The notes under the pieces are model-generated. The model did no database searches. It was not told the origin of the DNA and saw nothing but the letters and a program-made list of their open reading frames with translations. From positions 680,712-744,711 of the forward strand of contig NZ_BCFL01000019.1 in NCBI RefSeq assembly GCF_002217755.1: a stretch of DNA of 64,000 nt. Direction: 5' to 3'. A program made the position numbers and the translations under genes. Shown in pieces: positions 7,697-18,363 of this stretch (positions are counted from its first letter, which is position 1; every line of letters begins with the position of its first letter). The DNA comes from Streptomyces hyaluromycini. GTDB lineage: Bacteria > Actinomycetota > Actinomycetes > Streptomycetales > Streptomycetaceae.

Positions 7697-9103
7697 GTGA
7701 GTGCATCGCAGTACGAGACGTCTGGGACGTACGACCCCTATGGCGCGCCCGGAGTGCACGGCGCGCAGGAGATGTACGGCGTGTACGACGCCGAGACGCA
7801 GGCATACGGCGCGGCGTACGGGACCTCGTACGGGACGGCGTACGGGGGTGACACCTACCGCCCGGCGTACGAGGCCGCGGCGCAGGCGTCCGTGAGCGAG
7901 CCGGTGCTGCCGCGGCAGGGCGAGCGCGGTTCGCAGCGGGAGGCGGGTGCGCGTGCCGTGGCGGGGCGCCGCGCCGCGCGCCGGCGGAAGGCGCGCTACT
8001 CCAGGCGCCCGGAGTCCGCGGTGCGCCGTCTGCTGCCGCAGGCGCTCGTCGTCGCGTTCCTCGCGGGCGGCACCACCGCCTTCCTCGCCAAGGACAAGGC
8101 GATCGAGCTGACCGTGGACGGCAGGCCGCGCGCCCTGCACACGTTCGCCGACGACGTGACCGGCCTGCTCGCCGAGGAGGGCGTGCCGGTCGGGGCGCAC
8201 GACGTGGTGGCGCCCGCCCCCGGCACGGCACTGGCCAGCGGCGACGAGGTCGCGGTGCACTACGGCCGCCCGGTACGGCTCACGCTGGACGGCGAACGGC
8301 GCGAGGTGTGGACGACGGCGCGCACGGTGGACGGGGCGCTCAGGCAGCTGGGGGTACGTGCCGAGGGCGCGTACCTGTCGGCCTCGCGCTCCCAGAGCAT
8401 CGGACGCGCCGGGCTCGCGCTCGACGTACGCACCGAGCGCACGGTCACGGTCCTGGCGGACGGCCGGACCCGGACCATCCGCACCAACGCGGCGACCGTC
8501 CGCGAGGCCGTCGAGGAGGCCGGGGTCACCCTGCACGGCCAGGACACCACCTCGGTGCCCCAGTCCGGCTTCCCGCGCGACGGGCAGACGGTGACCGTGC
8601 TGCGTGTCACGGGCAGCAGGGAGGTGCGCGAGGAGACCATCCCGTTCGAGGTGCGGCGGACGGCGGACCCGATGCTGTTCAAGGGCACCGAGGTGGTCGA
8701 GCGGGCCGGGCGGCCGGGGTTGCGCCGTGTGACATATTACTTCCGCTCCGTCAACGGCGTCCGGCAGAAGCCCCGCCGCGAGACGTCCGAGGTGGTGCGG
8801 GAACCGCGCACCCAGCTCGTGCAGGTGGGGACCAAACCGCACCCGGACTCCGCGAAGGGCGCCGACGGCCTGAACTGGCACGGTCTCGCCACGTGCGAGT
8901 CCGGCGGCCGCCCGCACGCGGTGGACCCCTCCGGGACGTACGGCGGGCTGTACCAGTTCGACACCCACACCTGGCACAGCCTCGGCGGCAACGGGCGCCC
9001 GCAGGACGCCTCGGCCGAGGAGCAGACGTTCCGCGCCAAGAAGCTCTACGTGAGCCGCGGCTCCACGCCCTGGCCGCACTGCGGGGCGCGGCTGCACAGG
9101 TGA
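7697..9103 (+). CDS. rpfB: Resuscitation-promoting factor RpfB
   Basis: A 468-residue cell-wall lytic enzyme that cleaves glycan strands and promotes germination or resuscitation. Order of parts: an N-terminal cytoplasmic tail (about 1-100) very rich in Tyr, Gly and Ala with repeated YG motifs; a membrane anchor near LLPQALVVAFLAGGTTAF; three DUF348 repeats (about 140-310); a G5 domain (about 320-395); and the C-terminal transglycosylase-like domain LNWHGLATCESGG...YGGLYQF, which carries the catalytic Glu in the CESGG motif. GTG at 7697 is preferred, with GGAG nine bases upstream. An upstream in-frame extension to 7604 lacks an RBS and overlaps promoter-like A/T-richer DNA (7540-7560). It is followed 64 bp later by rsmA. 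Confidence 0.93.
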   Translation: MSASQYETSGTYDPYGAPGVHGAQEMYGVYDAETQAYGAAYGTSYGTAYGGDTYRPAYEAAAQASVSEPVLPRQGERGSQREAGARAVAGRRAARRRKARYSRRPESAVRRLLPQALVVAFLAGGTTAFLAKDKAIELTVDGRPRALHTFADDVTGLLAEEGVPVGAHDVVAPAPGTALASGDEVAVHYGRPVRLTLDGERREVWTTARTVDGALRQLGVRAEGAYLSASRSQSIGRAGLALDVRTERTVTVLADGRTRTIRTNAATVREAVEEAGVTLHGQDTTSVPQSGFPRDGQTVTVLRVTGSREVREETIPFEVRRTADPMLFKGTEVVERAGRPGLRRVTYYFRSVNGVRQKPRRETSEVVREPRTQLVQVGTKPHPDSAKGADGLNWHGLATCESGGRPHAVDPSGTYGGLYQFDTHTWHSLGGNGRPQDASAEEQTFRAKKLYVSRGSTPWPHCGARLHR

Positions 9104-9167
9104 CCGGCGGAAGCGGCCGCACGGGCGACCGGCCGGAGGCGTCCCCGGTGGCCCGTACCCTTGTCCC

Positions 9168-10037
9168 GTGAGCAGCCCCAACCCCGACGCCCTCCTCGGC
9201 CCCGCCGACATCCGTGAGCTCGCGGCAGCGCTCGGTGTACGCCCCACCAAGCAGCGCGGCCAGAACTTCGTGATCGACGCCAACACGGTCCGCCGTATCG
9301 TCCGCACCGCCGGGGTCCGCCCGGACGACGTCGTCGTGGAGGTCGGTCCCGGGCTCGGGTCCCTCACACTCGCGCTCCTGGAGGTCGCCGACCGGGTCAC
9401 CGCCGTCGAGATCGACGACGTGCTGGCCGGCGCGCTGCCCGCGACGATCGCGGCGCGCATGCCGGCGCGCGCGGACCGGTTCGCGCTGGTCCACTCCGAC
9501 GCGATGCACGTCACCGAGCTGCCCGGCCCCCCGCCGACCGCACTCGTCGCGAACCTCCCCTACAACGTCGCCGTCCCCGTCCTCCTGCACATGCTCGAAA
9601 CCTTCCCGAGTATCGAGCGGACGCTGGTGATGGTGCAGTCCGAGGTCGCCGACCGGCTCGCCGCCGGACCCGGCAACAAGGTGTACGGCGTGCCGTCGGT
9701 CAAGGCCAACTGGTACGCCGAGGTGAAGCGCGCCGGTGCCATCGGGCGCAACGTCTTCTGGCCCGCCCCGAACGTCGACAGCGGGCTCGTCTCCCTCGTC
9801 CGGCGCGCGGAGCCGCTGAAGACGACGGCCTCCAGGCGCGAGGTCTTCGCGGTCGTCGACGCGGCGTTCGCGCAGCGGCGCAAGACCCTGCGGGCCGCGC
9901 TCGCGGGGTGGGCCGGGTCCGCGGCGGCCGCCGAGGCGGCGCTGGTCGCGGCCGGGGTCTCGCCGCAGGCCCGCGGCGAGGCGCTGACGGTCGAGGAGTT
10001 CGCGAGGATCGCAGAACACAAGGAGCCCGGTAAGTGA
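9168..10037 (+). CDS. rsmA: 16S rRNA dimethyladenosine transferase RsmA/KsgA
   Basis: A 289-residue SAM-dependent enzyme that dimethylates A1518 and A1519 near the 3' end of 16S rRNA, a late step in small-subunit assembly. It shows the family opening RPTKQRGQNFVID, the SAM-binding loop VVEVGPGLGSLTLALL (about residue 60), an acidic VEIDD, and the catalytic NLPYNVAVP motif near residue 127. The C-terminal helical domain is complete. The start is GTG at 9168. Its stop overlaps the ispE start by four bases (GTGA), so the two are translationally coupled. Confidence 0.96.
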   Translation: MSSPNPDALLGPADIRELAAALGVRPTKQRGQNFVIDANTVRRIVRTAGVRPDDVVVEVGPGLGSLTLALLEVADRVTAVEIDDVLAGALPATIAARMPARADRFALVHSDAMHVTELPGPPPTALVANLPYNVAVPVLLHMLETFPSIERTLVMVQSEVADRLAAGPGNKVYGVPSVKANWYAEVKRAGAIGRNVFWPAPNVDSGLVSLVRRAEPLKTTASRREVFAVVDAAFAQRRKTLRAALAGWAGSAAAAEAALVAAGVSPQARGEALTVEEFARIAEHKEPGK

Positions 10038-10954
10038 GCGTCACGGTACGCGTCCCCGCCAAGGTCAACGTCCAGCTCGCGGTGGGCGCCGCGCGCCCCG
10101 ACGGCTTCCACGACCTGGCCAACGTCTTCCTGGCCGTCGGCCTCTACGACGAGGTCACGGTCACGCCCGCCGACGAGCTGACCGTCACCTGCGAGGGCCC
10201 GGACGCCGCCGAGGTCCCCCTCGACCGCACCAACCTCGCGGCCCGCGCCGCGCTCGCGCTCGCCGAGCGCCGGGGCATCGAGCCGGCCGTGCACATCCAC
10301 ATCGCCAAGGACATCCCGGTCGCCGGCGGCATGGCCGGGGGGAGCGCGGACGGGGCGGGCGCGCTGCTCGCCTGCAACGAGCTCTGGCGCGCCGGCGCCT
10401 CCCGCGCCGAACTCCTCGCCATCTGCGCCGACCTGGGCAGCGACGTGCCCTTCAGCCTGGTCGGCGGCGCCGCCCTCGGTACCGGGCGCGGTGAGCGCCT
10501 CACCGCCCTCGAAGTCGGCTCCACCTTCCACTGGGTGTTCGCGATGGCCGGGCGGGGGCTGTCCACCCCGGCCGTCTTCCGTGAGTTCGACCGGCTCGCG
10601 GAGGGGCGTGACATCCCGGAGCCCGTCGCCTCCCGCGACCTCCTCGACGCCCTCGCCAAGGGCGATGCCGACGCGCTCGCCGCCGCCGTCTCCAACGATC
10701 TCCAGCCCGCCGCGCTCTCCCTCTTCCCTGAGCTCGCGGACACGCTCGACGCGGGCCGCGCGGCCGGCGCCCTCACCGCGCTGGTCTCCGGTTCCGGTCC
10801 CACCACGGCGTTCCTGGTCCGCGACACCGCGTCGGCGCAGAAGGTCTCCGAGGCGCTCCTCGCCTCCGGCACCTGCCGCACGGTGCGCACGGCGACGGCA
10901 CCCGCGCCGGGCGCGACGGTGCTTCCGGCGGACCGGACGGCCGGGTCCGTGTAA
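10034..10954 (+). CDS. ispE: 4-diphosphocytidyl-2-C-methyl-D-erythritol kinase IspE
   Basis: A 306-residue GHMP-family kinase that phosphorylates CDP-ME in the MEP isoprenoid pathway. It opens with the family motif VRVPAKVNVQLAVGAARPDGFHDL, carries the ATP-binding PVAGGMAGGSADGAGAL glycine-rich loop (about residues 96-112), GSDVPFSLVGGAALGTGRGE, and the third motif ALVSGSGPTTAFLV. It overlaps rsmA by four bases. The gene ends at 10954, and the following 10955-11167 stretch holds a pair of nested inverted repeats in front of the MHYT gene. Confidence 0.95.
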   Translation: MSVTVRVPAKVNVQLAVGAARPDGFHDLANVFLAVGLYDEVTVTPADELTVTCEGPDAAEVPLDRTNLAARAALALAERRGIEPAVHIHIAKDIPVAGGMAGGSADGAGALLACNELWRAGASRAELLAICADLGSDVPFSLVGGAALGTGRGERLTALEVGSTFHWVFAMAGRGLSTPAVFREFDRLAEGRDIPEPVASRDLLDALAKGDADALAAAVSNDLQPAALSLFPELADTLDAGRAAGALTALVSGSGPTTAFLVRDTASAQKVSEALLASGTCRTVRTATAPAPGATVLPADRTAGSV

Positions 10955-10978
10955 CCTGAAACTAGGTCTGACCTGCGG

Positions 10979-11036
10979 AAATGTGAAGATTCAGCGCTGT
11001 TACCTACTTCACGGTAACTAGATTTTCACAAATGCG
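10979..11036. promoter_or_regulatory. Nested inverted repeats, candidate operator of the MHYT gene
   Basis: An inner perfect palindromic pair GTTACC-tacttcac-GGTAAC (about 10999-11018) is flanked by TGTGAA on the left (about 10983) and TTCACA on the right (about 11029), giving a second concentric inverted repeat. A further CTGTTACC copy, paired with GGTACC, occurs at about 11102-11117. The DNA is markedly A/T-richer than its surroundings. GTnAC-type half-sites are used by several Streptomyces response regulators (GlnR, AfsQ1), but spacing here does not match any closely enough to assign one. Confidence 0.55.
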
Positions 11037-11167
11037 CCCCAGGGTCCCTTTCGCGCCATCTGGCTCATGGTGACGGCTGGCATGATCGCCATCCCCGCCC
11101 TCTGTTACCGGCGGTACCTCGTGTGCGCGGCGACTACGTGTCCGTGCCACGTAGAGAGGACATTTCC

Positions 11168-11947
11168 ATGGGGCACATGGACCACTTCAGCGCCGGATGG
11201 GTCACACCCGTCCTGTCCTACGCGATGGCCTGCGTCGGCTCGGCGCTGGGACTGCGCTGCACCGTCAGGGCACTGGAGGCGGACGGCGCCTCGAAACGGA
11301 ACTGGCTGACGCTCGCCTCGTTCGCCATCGGGTCCGGCATCTGGACCATGCACTTCATCGCGATGATGGGCTTCTCCGTGGAGGGCACGCCCATCCGCTA
11401 CGACATCCCGCTGACCGTGCTCAGCCTCGTCATGGCGATCGCCGTCGTCAGCGCCGGCGTCTTCACCGCCGGATACGGCCGTTCGCGCGTGCAGGCAGTG
11501 CTGCTCGGCGGTCTCGGCACCGGGCTCGGCGTCGCCGCGATGCACTACACCGGCATGGCCGCGCTCAACCTGCACGGCTCGGTGGGCTTCGACCCGCTGA
11601 TGGTCATCGCGTCCGTCGCGATCGCCGTCGTCGCGGCCACCGCGGCGCTCACGCTCTCCCTCGTCGTCCGCGGCCCCGTCCTGGCGACGCTGTCCGCGCT
11701 CGTCATGGGCCTCGCGGTGAGCAGCATGCACTACACGGCGATGTTCGCCGTCAGTGTCAACCTCAAGCCCAGCAGCGCCGAGTTGCCCGGTGCCACGGCC
11801 ACCGAGTTCCTCTTCCCGCTCGCGGTGCTGCTCGGCTCGTTCCTCTTCCTGGCCTCCGCGTACGTGGCGCTGTCCCCGACCGGCAAGCGCCACGAGTCCG
11901 CCGTCGCCGCGGAGTTGCTGCGCGAGGTCGAACTGACCACGGCCTGA
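11168..11947 (+). CDS. MHYT-domain integral membrane protein
   Basis: A 259-residue seven-helix membrane protein of the MHYT family, proposed to sense gases such as O2, CO or NO through a bound copper ion. Three MHYT repeats are plain: MHFIAMM (about residue 59), MHYTGMA (about 125) and MHYTAMF (about 188), each at the outer end of a predicted helix with conserved Met and His that could bind metal. No output domain is attached, so a partner is likely. The downstream neighbour on the same strand is a NIT-domain histidine kinase, 118 bp away. ATG at 11168 follows AGAGAGGAC at good spacing. An inverted-repeat operator candidate lies upstream. Confidence 0.93.
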   Translation: MGHMDHFSAGWVTPVLSYAMACVGSALGLRCTVRALEADGASKRNWLTLASFAIGSGIWTMHFIAMMGFSVEGTPIRYDIPLTVLSLVMAIAVVSAGVFTAGYGRSRVQAVLLGGLGTGLGVAAMHYTGMAALNLHGSVGFDPLMVIASVAIAVVAATAALTLSLVVRGPVLATLSALVMGLAVSSMHYTAMFAVSVNLKPSSAELPGATATEFLFPLAVLLGSFLFLASAYVALSPTGKRHESAVAAELLREVELTTA

Positions 11948-12065
11948 GCGCCGTTCCCCGCTGCCACCACCCCCCGCACCTCCTCGACACCCTCACCCCG
12001 TCCGGGAACGCGCGCGCCCTCGGCCCGCCGGTTCCCGGGCGCGCCCCTCCCCGAACGAGGTCCCC

Positions 12066-14072
12066 ATGCGCGTTCGCCGTACCATCGAACGACTCCGCCC
12101 CAGATCCGTCCGCGCGAAGATCGTCGCCCTGCTCATGCTGCCCGTCGTGTCGCTGATGGCGCTGTGGGCGTACGCCGCCGTGACGACCGTCGCCGCGATC
12201 GGCGACACCGAGCGGGCCAAGGACGTCAACGCCCAGCTCCTCACCCCCGTGGCCGGCTTCGTGACCGCGCTCCAGGGCGAGCGGACCGCCGCCACCCGCT
12301 ACGCGGCCGCCCCCGGCACCCGTTCCCTCGCCGCGCTGAAGACCGCCAGGGCGGCCACCGACAGGGCGAGGACGAAGCTCACCGACGGCATCAACGCCTC
12401 CACCTCCGACGCGGCCCTGCTCAACTCCGCGCTCCCCGCCCGGATCGACCTGCTCTCCGCAGCCGCGGACTCCGTGGGCACCATCCGAGCGGACACCGCG
12501 GAGAAGGGCGCGGCGCAGACGGCGTACACCAAGTACACGGCCGTCGTGGAGCGCGCCTTCGCCGTCACCGGGGCGCTCACCGGCGAGAAGGGCACCGACT
12601 CCGCCTCGCAGACCCGCGTGGTGCTCGAACTGGCACGCGCGCGTGAGGCGTTCGCGCGCGAGCAGGCGCTGCTCGCGGCGGGCGAGGCGGCCGGAGACCT
12701 GACGCGGCAGCAGTACACCGCGTTCGTCGGCGCGGCAGCCACCCACCGCGAGCTGCTGGAGCCCGCGGCCGCCGATCTGAAGGCCGAGCACAGGCGGGCC
12801 TACGACGAGATCCTGGACGGCGCGGGGTACCGGAGGCTGGCCGCCGTGGAGGAGCGCGTCGAGGCCGCGGGTCCTGGCACCGACGCGGTGTCGGCGGCCA
12901 CGCTGTCCGGCTGGGACGGCTCCGCCACCGGCGTCCTCGGACAGCTGACGGCGGCCGAGGAGAGCGCCGGCACAGGAGCCACGGCCAAGGCCGCCACGTT
13001 CGGCTGGAGCACGCTCGGCGCGTCCGGCGTCGCCGTCGTCCTCGGCCTGGTCGGCGTCCTGCTGTCGCTGCTGGTCTCGGTGGGCGTCGGCCGCGGCCTG
13101 ATCGTCGAACTCCTCGACCTGCGGAACTCCGCCCTGGAGGTGGCCGGCCGCCGCCTCCCGCAGGCCATGCGCAAGCTGCACGCCGGGCAGGGCGTCGACA
13201 TCGACGCCGAGGCGCCCATGCGCCGCCTCGTGGGTGACGAACTCGCCCAGGTGGGCACCGCGCTCACGGCCGTCCAGCGCGCCGCCCTGAAGGCCGCCTC
13301 CGAGCGCGCCGAGCTCCTCAGCGGCATCTCCGGCGTGTACGTCAGCCTCGCGCGCCGCAGCCAGGTACTGCTCCACCGCCAGCTGGACCTGCTCGACCAG
13401 ATGCAGCGCCGCCAGCAGGACCAGACCGAGCTGTACGACCTCTACCGCGTCGACTACCTCGCCACCCGGATGCGCCGCCACTCGGAGAGCCTGCTCATCC
13501 TCTCCGGGATCGCGCCGGGCCGCGGCTGGCGGGACCCGATCCCGCTGGCGGACGTGGTGCGCGCCGCCGTCGCCGAGATCGAGAACTCCGCGCGCGTGCA
13601 GATCTGGGCCGTGCCGCGCGTGTCGCTCGCCGGCGGCTCGGTGGCCGACGTGATCCATCTGATCGCCGAACTCGTCGAGAACGCGGCCGCCTTCTCACCC
13701 CCCAGCACCAAGGTGCAACTGCGTGCCGCGCGGATGCGCGAAGGCCTGCTCGTCGAGATCGAGGACAGCGGCTTCGGCATGAACGAGCAGGCGATGGCCG
13801 AGGCCAACGGCAAGATCCAGTCCGCCAAGGTCGACCTTCTGGACGCCAAGCAGATCGGGCTGTTCGTGGTCAACCGGCTGCGCGAGCGGCAGGGCCTCAG
13901 GGTCGAGCTGCGCCCCTCGCCGAACGGCGGTGTCACGGCCGCGGTCCTCATCCCCGAGAACCTCATGCGCGACGACATGCCGGTCGGCGAGCAGACCGCC
14001 GTGACCGGCCGCGGCCTGGCACCGGCGGCCGCGCTGATCCAGGGCCGGCGACTGGGCGGGGCGGGCGCCTGA
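12066..14072 (+). CDS. Nitrate/nitrite-sensing (NIT) domain histidine kinase
   Basis: A 668-residue membrane kinase of the conservon CvnA type. After a basic N-terminus come a TM helix (about 20-42), a long extracellular all-helical NIT sensing domain (about 45-300, with the conserved FVTALQGERTAATRY stretch), a second TM (about 318-345), a linker helix with HAMP-like character, and a GHKL ATPase domain with N-box LIAELVENAAAFSPP and G-box DSGFGM. A conventional HisKA phospho-acceptor helix is not obvious, as is usual for this class. The roadblock, DUF742 and GTPase genes that complete a conservon are absent next to it. It probably works with the adjacent MHYT protein or a distant regulator. 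Confidence 0.88.
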   Translation: MRVRRTIERLRPRSVRAKIVALLMLPVVSLMALWAYAAVTTVAAIGDTERAKDVNAQLLTPVAGFVTALQGERTAATRYAAAPGTRSLAALKTARAATDRARTKLTDGINASTSDAALLNSALPARIDLLSAAADSVGTIRADTAEKGAAQTAYTKYTAVVERAFAVTGALTGEKGTDSASQTRVVLELARAREAFAREQALLAAGEAAGDLTRQQYTAFVGAAATHRELLEPAAADLKAEHRRAYDEILDGAGYRRLAAVEERVEAAGPGTDAVSAATLSGWDGSATGVLGQLTAAEESAGTGATAKAATFGWSTLGASGVAVVLGLVGVLLSLLVSVGVGRGLIVELLDLRNSALEVAGRRLPQAMRKLHAGQGVDIDAEAPMRRLVGDELAQVGTALTAVQRAALKAASERAELLSGISGVYVSLARRSQVLLHRQLDLLDQMQRRQQDQTELYDLYRVDYLATRMRRHSESLLILSGIAPGRGWRDPIPLADVVRAAVAEIENSARVQIWAVPRVSLAGGSVADVIHLIAELVENAAAFSPPSTKVQLRAARMREGLLVEIEDSGFGMNEQAMAEANGKIQSAKVDLLDAKQIGLFVVNRLRERQGLRVELRPSPNGGVTAAVLIPENLMRDDMPVGEQTAVTGRGLAPAAALIQGRRLGGAGA

Positions 14073-14228
14073 GCCCCCGGAAGCACGAGCCGCGCGCCGC
14101 GGCGCACTTTCCCACGGCGCGCACCACCCACACGAGCCGCACCGCACCCCGTACCGGGGCACCCCGTGGTGAGGCACCCCACCGTGCGTCGGCCCCCGTG
14201 CCGGGGTCGACCTCCTCGACGAGACGCC

Positions 14229-14352
14229 CGCACGTCCGCTCGCACGCTCGCACGTCCGCACGTCCGCACGTCCGCACGTCCGCACGTCCGCATGTCCGCA
14301 TGTCCGCACGTCCGCATGTCCGCACGCCCGGACGCCCGGACGCCCGCACGCG
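14229..14352. repeat. 8-bp tandem repeat (CGCACGTC)n
   Basis: About fourteen head-to-tail copies of an octamer, CGCACGTC, with variants CGCATGTC, CGCACGCC and CGGACGCC, run in perfect 8-base phase from 14241 to 14352 after a slightly irregular start. The block fills most of the 365 bp between the NIT kinase stop (14072) and the ABC-F start (14438). An octamer is not a multiple of three, so it is not hidden coding sequence. Long open frames through it on both strands are a by-product of the repeat. The rest of the gap shows only GC-rich sequence and a probable promoter after 14390. Confidence 0.9.
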
Positions 14353-14437
14353 TGCGGGCGGAAGGCGGCTCTCGGCGGGACCGCCTCTCCGCGCGCATTA
14401 CGCTGGGAGGCTGACCGTCCCCCTGCGCAGGAGTGAA

Positions 14438-16246
<1,809 letters not shown>

Positions 16247-16277
16247 CCGCCACCGGCGTGAATCAGCCCTCTTCGGT

Positions 16278-16302
16278 GCCCGCGCAACCCCCTTGCGCGG
16301 GC
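16278..16302 (+). terminator. Perfect hairpin after ABC-F gene
   Basis: GCCCGCGCAA (16278-16287), a five-base CCCCC loop, then TTGCGCGGGC (16293-16302) form a perfect 10-bp stem 31 bases after the ABC-F stop. No T-tract follows, which is normal for Streptomyces terminators. Confidence 0.75.
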
Positions 16303-16501
16303 CCGGTGAAGGGGGCGTGAAGGCGCGTAACGGTGGCATCACGGGCCGGTTCTCCCTTGGGAACAGCGGCACATGAGGGCCCGTGGGCTGTCGGTGCCGG
16401 GTGGTAGAAAGGTCAGTCTGAGAACTGCCTGAGTGCGACCGAGGGCCCGTCACCGGCCCCAGGCATGGCTCGAAATCAGTGAACGAGGGGGAAGAACGCT
16501 G

Positions 16502-18262
16502 ATGACACAGCCGCCCGGCCAGCCGCCGCACGGCGCATTCGGAGCGCCACAGGACCAGCCGACGCCGGGCGGCGGATTCGGCGCCCCGCAACAGCCGCCC
16601 GCGCAGGGAGGCTTCGGCGCGCCTCAGCCGCAGCCGGGTTACGGCTACCCGCAGCAGCCCGCTTACGCCCCGGGCCCCTATGCCCAGCCGGCCGGCCCCT
16701 ACGGCGCACCGGGGCCGGGACCGGGACCGTACGGGCCGCAGCCCGGTTACGGCTACCCCCAGCAGCAGCCGCAGTACCCCGGCGCCCCCGGCGGACCCGG
16801 GACGGCCCCGCCCTCCGGCGGCAGTGGCACGGGCGGCGGGCCGTTCAGGGGAAAGCCCGCGCTGATCGTCGCGGCGGCGGTGGCGGGGCTGCTGGTCGTC
16901 GGCGGCACGGTGTACGCCCTGACCGGCCAGGGCGACGGCAAGAAGCCGGTCGCCCAGCGGTCCGACGACCCCAAGGCCTCCGGCACCGGCACCCCGGTCA
17001 ACCCGGGTGACGGCAGCGGCGACGGCGGTGCGGACCCGGAGAACCTCAACGCGGGCCGCAAGTCCGGCGAGGCCAAGGTGCTCTGGTATAAGTCGGCACC
17101 CGACGCGCCCGCCTCCGGCGCCGACGCACCCGGCATGTGGATCACCGGGAAGACGGCGGTGAAGGCGGCGTACAAGCAGGTCTTCGCCTACAGGGCGGGC
17201 AGCGGCGACCCGGCCTGGGCCCCGATCACGTTCCCGCAGAAGATCTGCGCGGTCACCTCGCAGAAGTCGGCGGACGACAAGGCCGTCGTGGCCTACATGA
17301 ACGGCACCAGCGACCGCGCCAAGTGCAACCAGCTGCAGGAGATCGACCTCGACACGGGCCGGAAGGGCTGGACCGCGACCGTCGCCGACGGCGGGCTGTT
17401 CGACAGCGCCCTCAGCATCGAGCTGACGCTCAGCGGAAAGACCCTGATGGTCGGCCGTTCCGAGTCGGGCACGGCGTACGACCTCGACAGCGGCCACAAG
17501 TTGTACGACAAGAAGAAGTACGGTGCGGCCTGCTTCCCGACGGCGTTCGCCGGCGGCACGAACAGGCTGATCGAGGTGGCGTCCTGCGCCGCCGGCGGCA
17601 GCGCCGAGCACGACGAGATCTCGCAGCTCGACCCGGCCACCGGCCGCGTCGAGTGGACGCGGCCGATCAAGAAGGGCTGGACGATCGAGCGGACCTACTC
17701 CGTCGACCCGCTCGTGGTCTACCTGACCAACGAGGAGAAGAAGGCCTGGAACATCTCGGTGATGGACGGCAAGGGCACGTTCCGTTCCGAGGTGAAGGTG
17801 AACGAGAAGTTCGCGCCCCAGTGCGGCCTGGCGATCCTCGCCCGTGACCTCCAGGGCTGCCAGGGCGTGGCCGTCGACGCGAACACCCTCTACCTGCCGA
17901 CGGACGTGAGCGGCGGCGGCAACGAGATCGTCGCGATCAGTCTCACCGACGGCACGGCGAAGTGGCGTACGAAGTCCCCGACGGACGAGTCGATGTACCC
18001 GGTCGAGGTCGAGGGCGGCAAACTCGTCGCGTACGTTCGGCCGTCGTACGACGCGGGCGGCCAGGTCGTGTCGATCCCGACCACGGGCTCCGCCCACCCC
18101 GCCGCCAAGCTGCTGCAGAACCCGCAGCACACCGCCGACATCGAGGGCGGCTTCTACGACGGCGCCGTCGACTGGGCCGACGGCCGCTTCTACCTCTCCG
18201 CCACGCGGCTGACCGGCAGCGACGACGCGAAGGAGAAGCTGATGATGGCCTTCGGCAACTGA
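16502..18262 (+). CDS. Membrane-anchored PQQ-like beta-propeller protein, copy 1
   Basis: A 586-residue protein of unknown specific function. The cytoplasmic N-terminus (about 1-115) is Pro/Gln/Gly/Tyr-rich with repeated FGAPQ and PGYGYPQQ motifs. One TM helix follows (about 119-140), then a Lys/Asp/Gly-rich spacer, and an extracellular domain from about 190 to the end with repeated strands and Trp/Asp-Gly turns typical of PQQ-like propellers (for example EIDLDTGRKGWTATV and QLDPATGRVEWTRPI). It lacks recognisable PQQ or metal ligands, so a binding or sensing role is more likely than an enzymatic one. ATG at 16502 follows GAGGGGGAAG. It is paralogous to the next gene, 101 bp downstream. Confidence 0.82.
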   Translation: MTQPPGQPPHGAFGAPQDQPTPGGGFGAPQQPPAQGGFGAPQPQPGYGYPQQPAYAPGPYAQPAGPYGAPGPGPGPYGPQPGYGYPQQQPQYPGAPGGPGTAPPSGGSGTGGGPFRGKPALIVAAAVAGLLVVGGTVYALTGQGDGKKPVAQRSDDPKASGTGTPVNPGDGSGDGGADPENLNAGRKSGEAKVLWYKSAPDAPASGADAPGMWITGKTAVKAAYKQVFAYRAGSGDPAWAPITFPQKICAVTSQKSADDKAVVAYMNGTSDRAKCNQLQEIDLDTGRKGWTATVADGGLFDSALSIELTLSGKTLMVGRSESGTAYDLDSGHKLYDKKKYGAACFPTAFAGGTNRLIEVASCAAGGSAEHDEISQLDPATGRVEWTRPIKKGWTIERTYSVDPLVVYLTNEEKKAWNISVMDGKGTFRSEVKVNEKFAPQCGLAILARDLQGCQGVAVDANTLYLPTDVSGGGNEIVAISLTDGTAKWRTKSPTDESMYPVEVEGGKLVAYVRPSYDAGGQVVSIPTTGSAHPAAKLLQNPQHTADIEGGFYDGAVDWADGRFYLSATRLTGSDDAKEKLMMAFGN

Positions 18263-18363
18263 GCGGGGCCCGTCCCGTGCCGTCCAGCAGTCCACGCCGT
18301 CCCCAGCCGTCTCACGCGCCGTCCCCAGCCGTCTCACGCGCCGTCTCCCGAGGTACCGCCGTC

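Noticed and set aside
10979..11036. GlnR, AfsQ1 or PhoP binding site
   Set aside because: Individual GTnAC-like half-sites occur, but spacing and second half-sites do not fit any of the three consensus patterns well, so I left the operator unassigned.
14229..14352. CRISPR-like array
   Set aside because: Units are contiguous octamers without spacers, so it is a simple tandem repeat.
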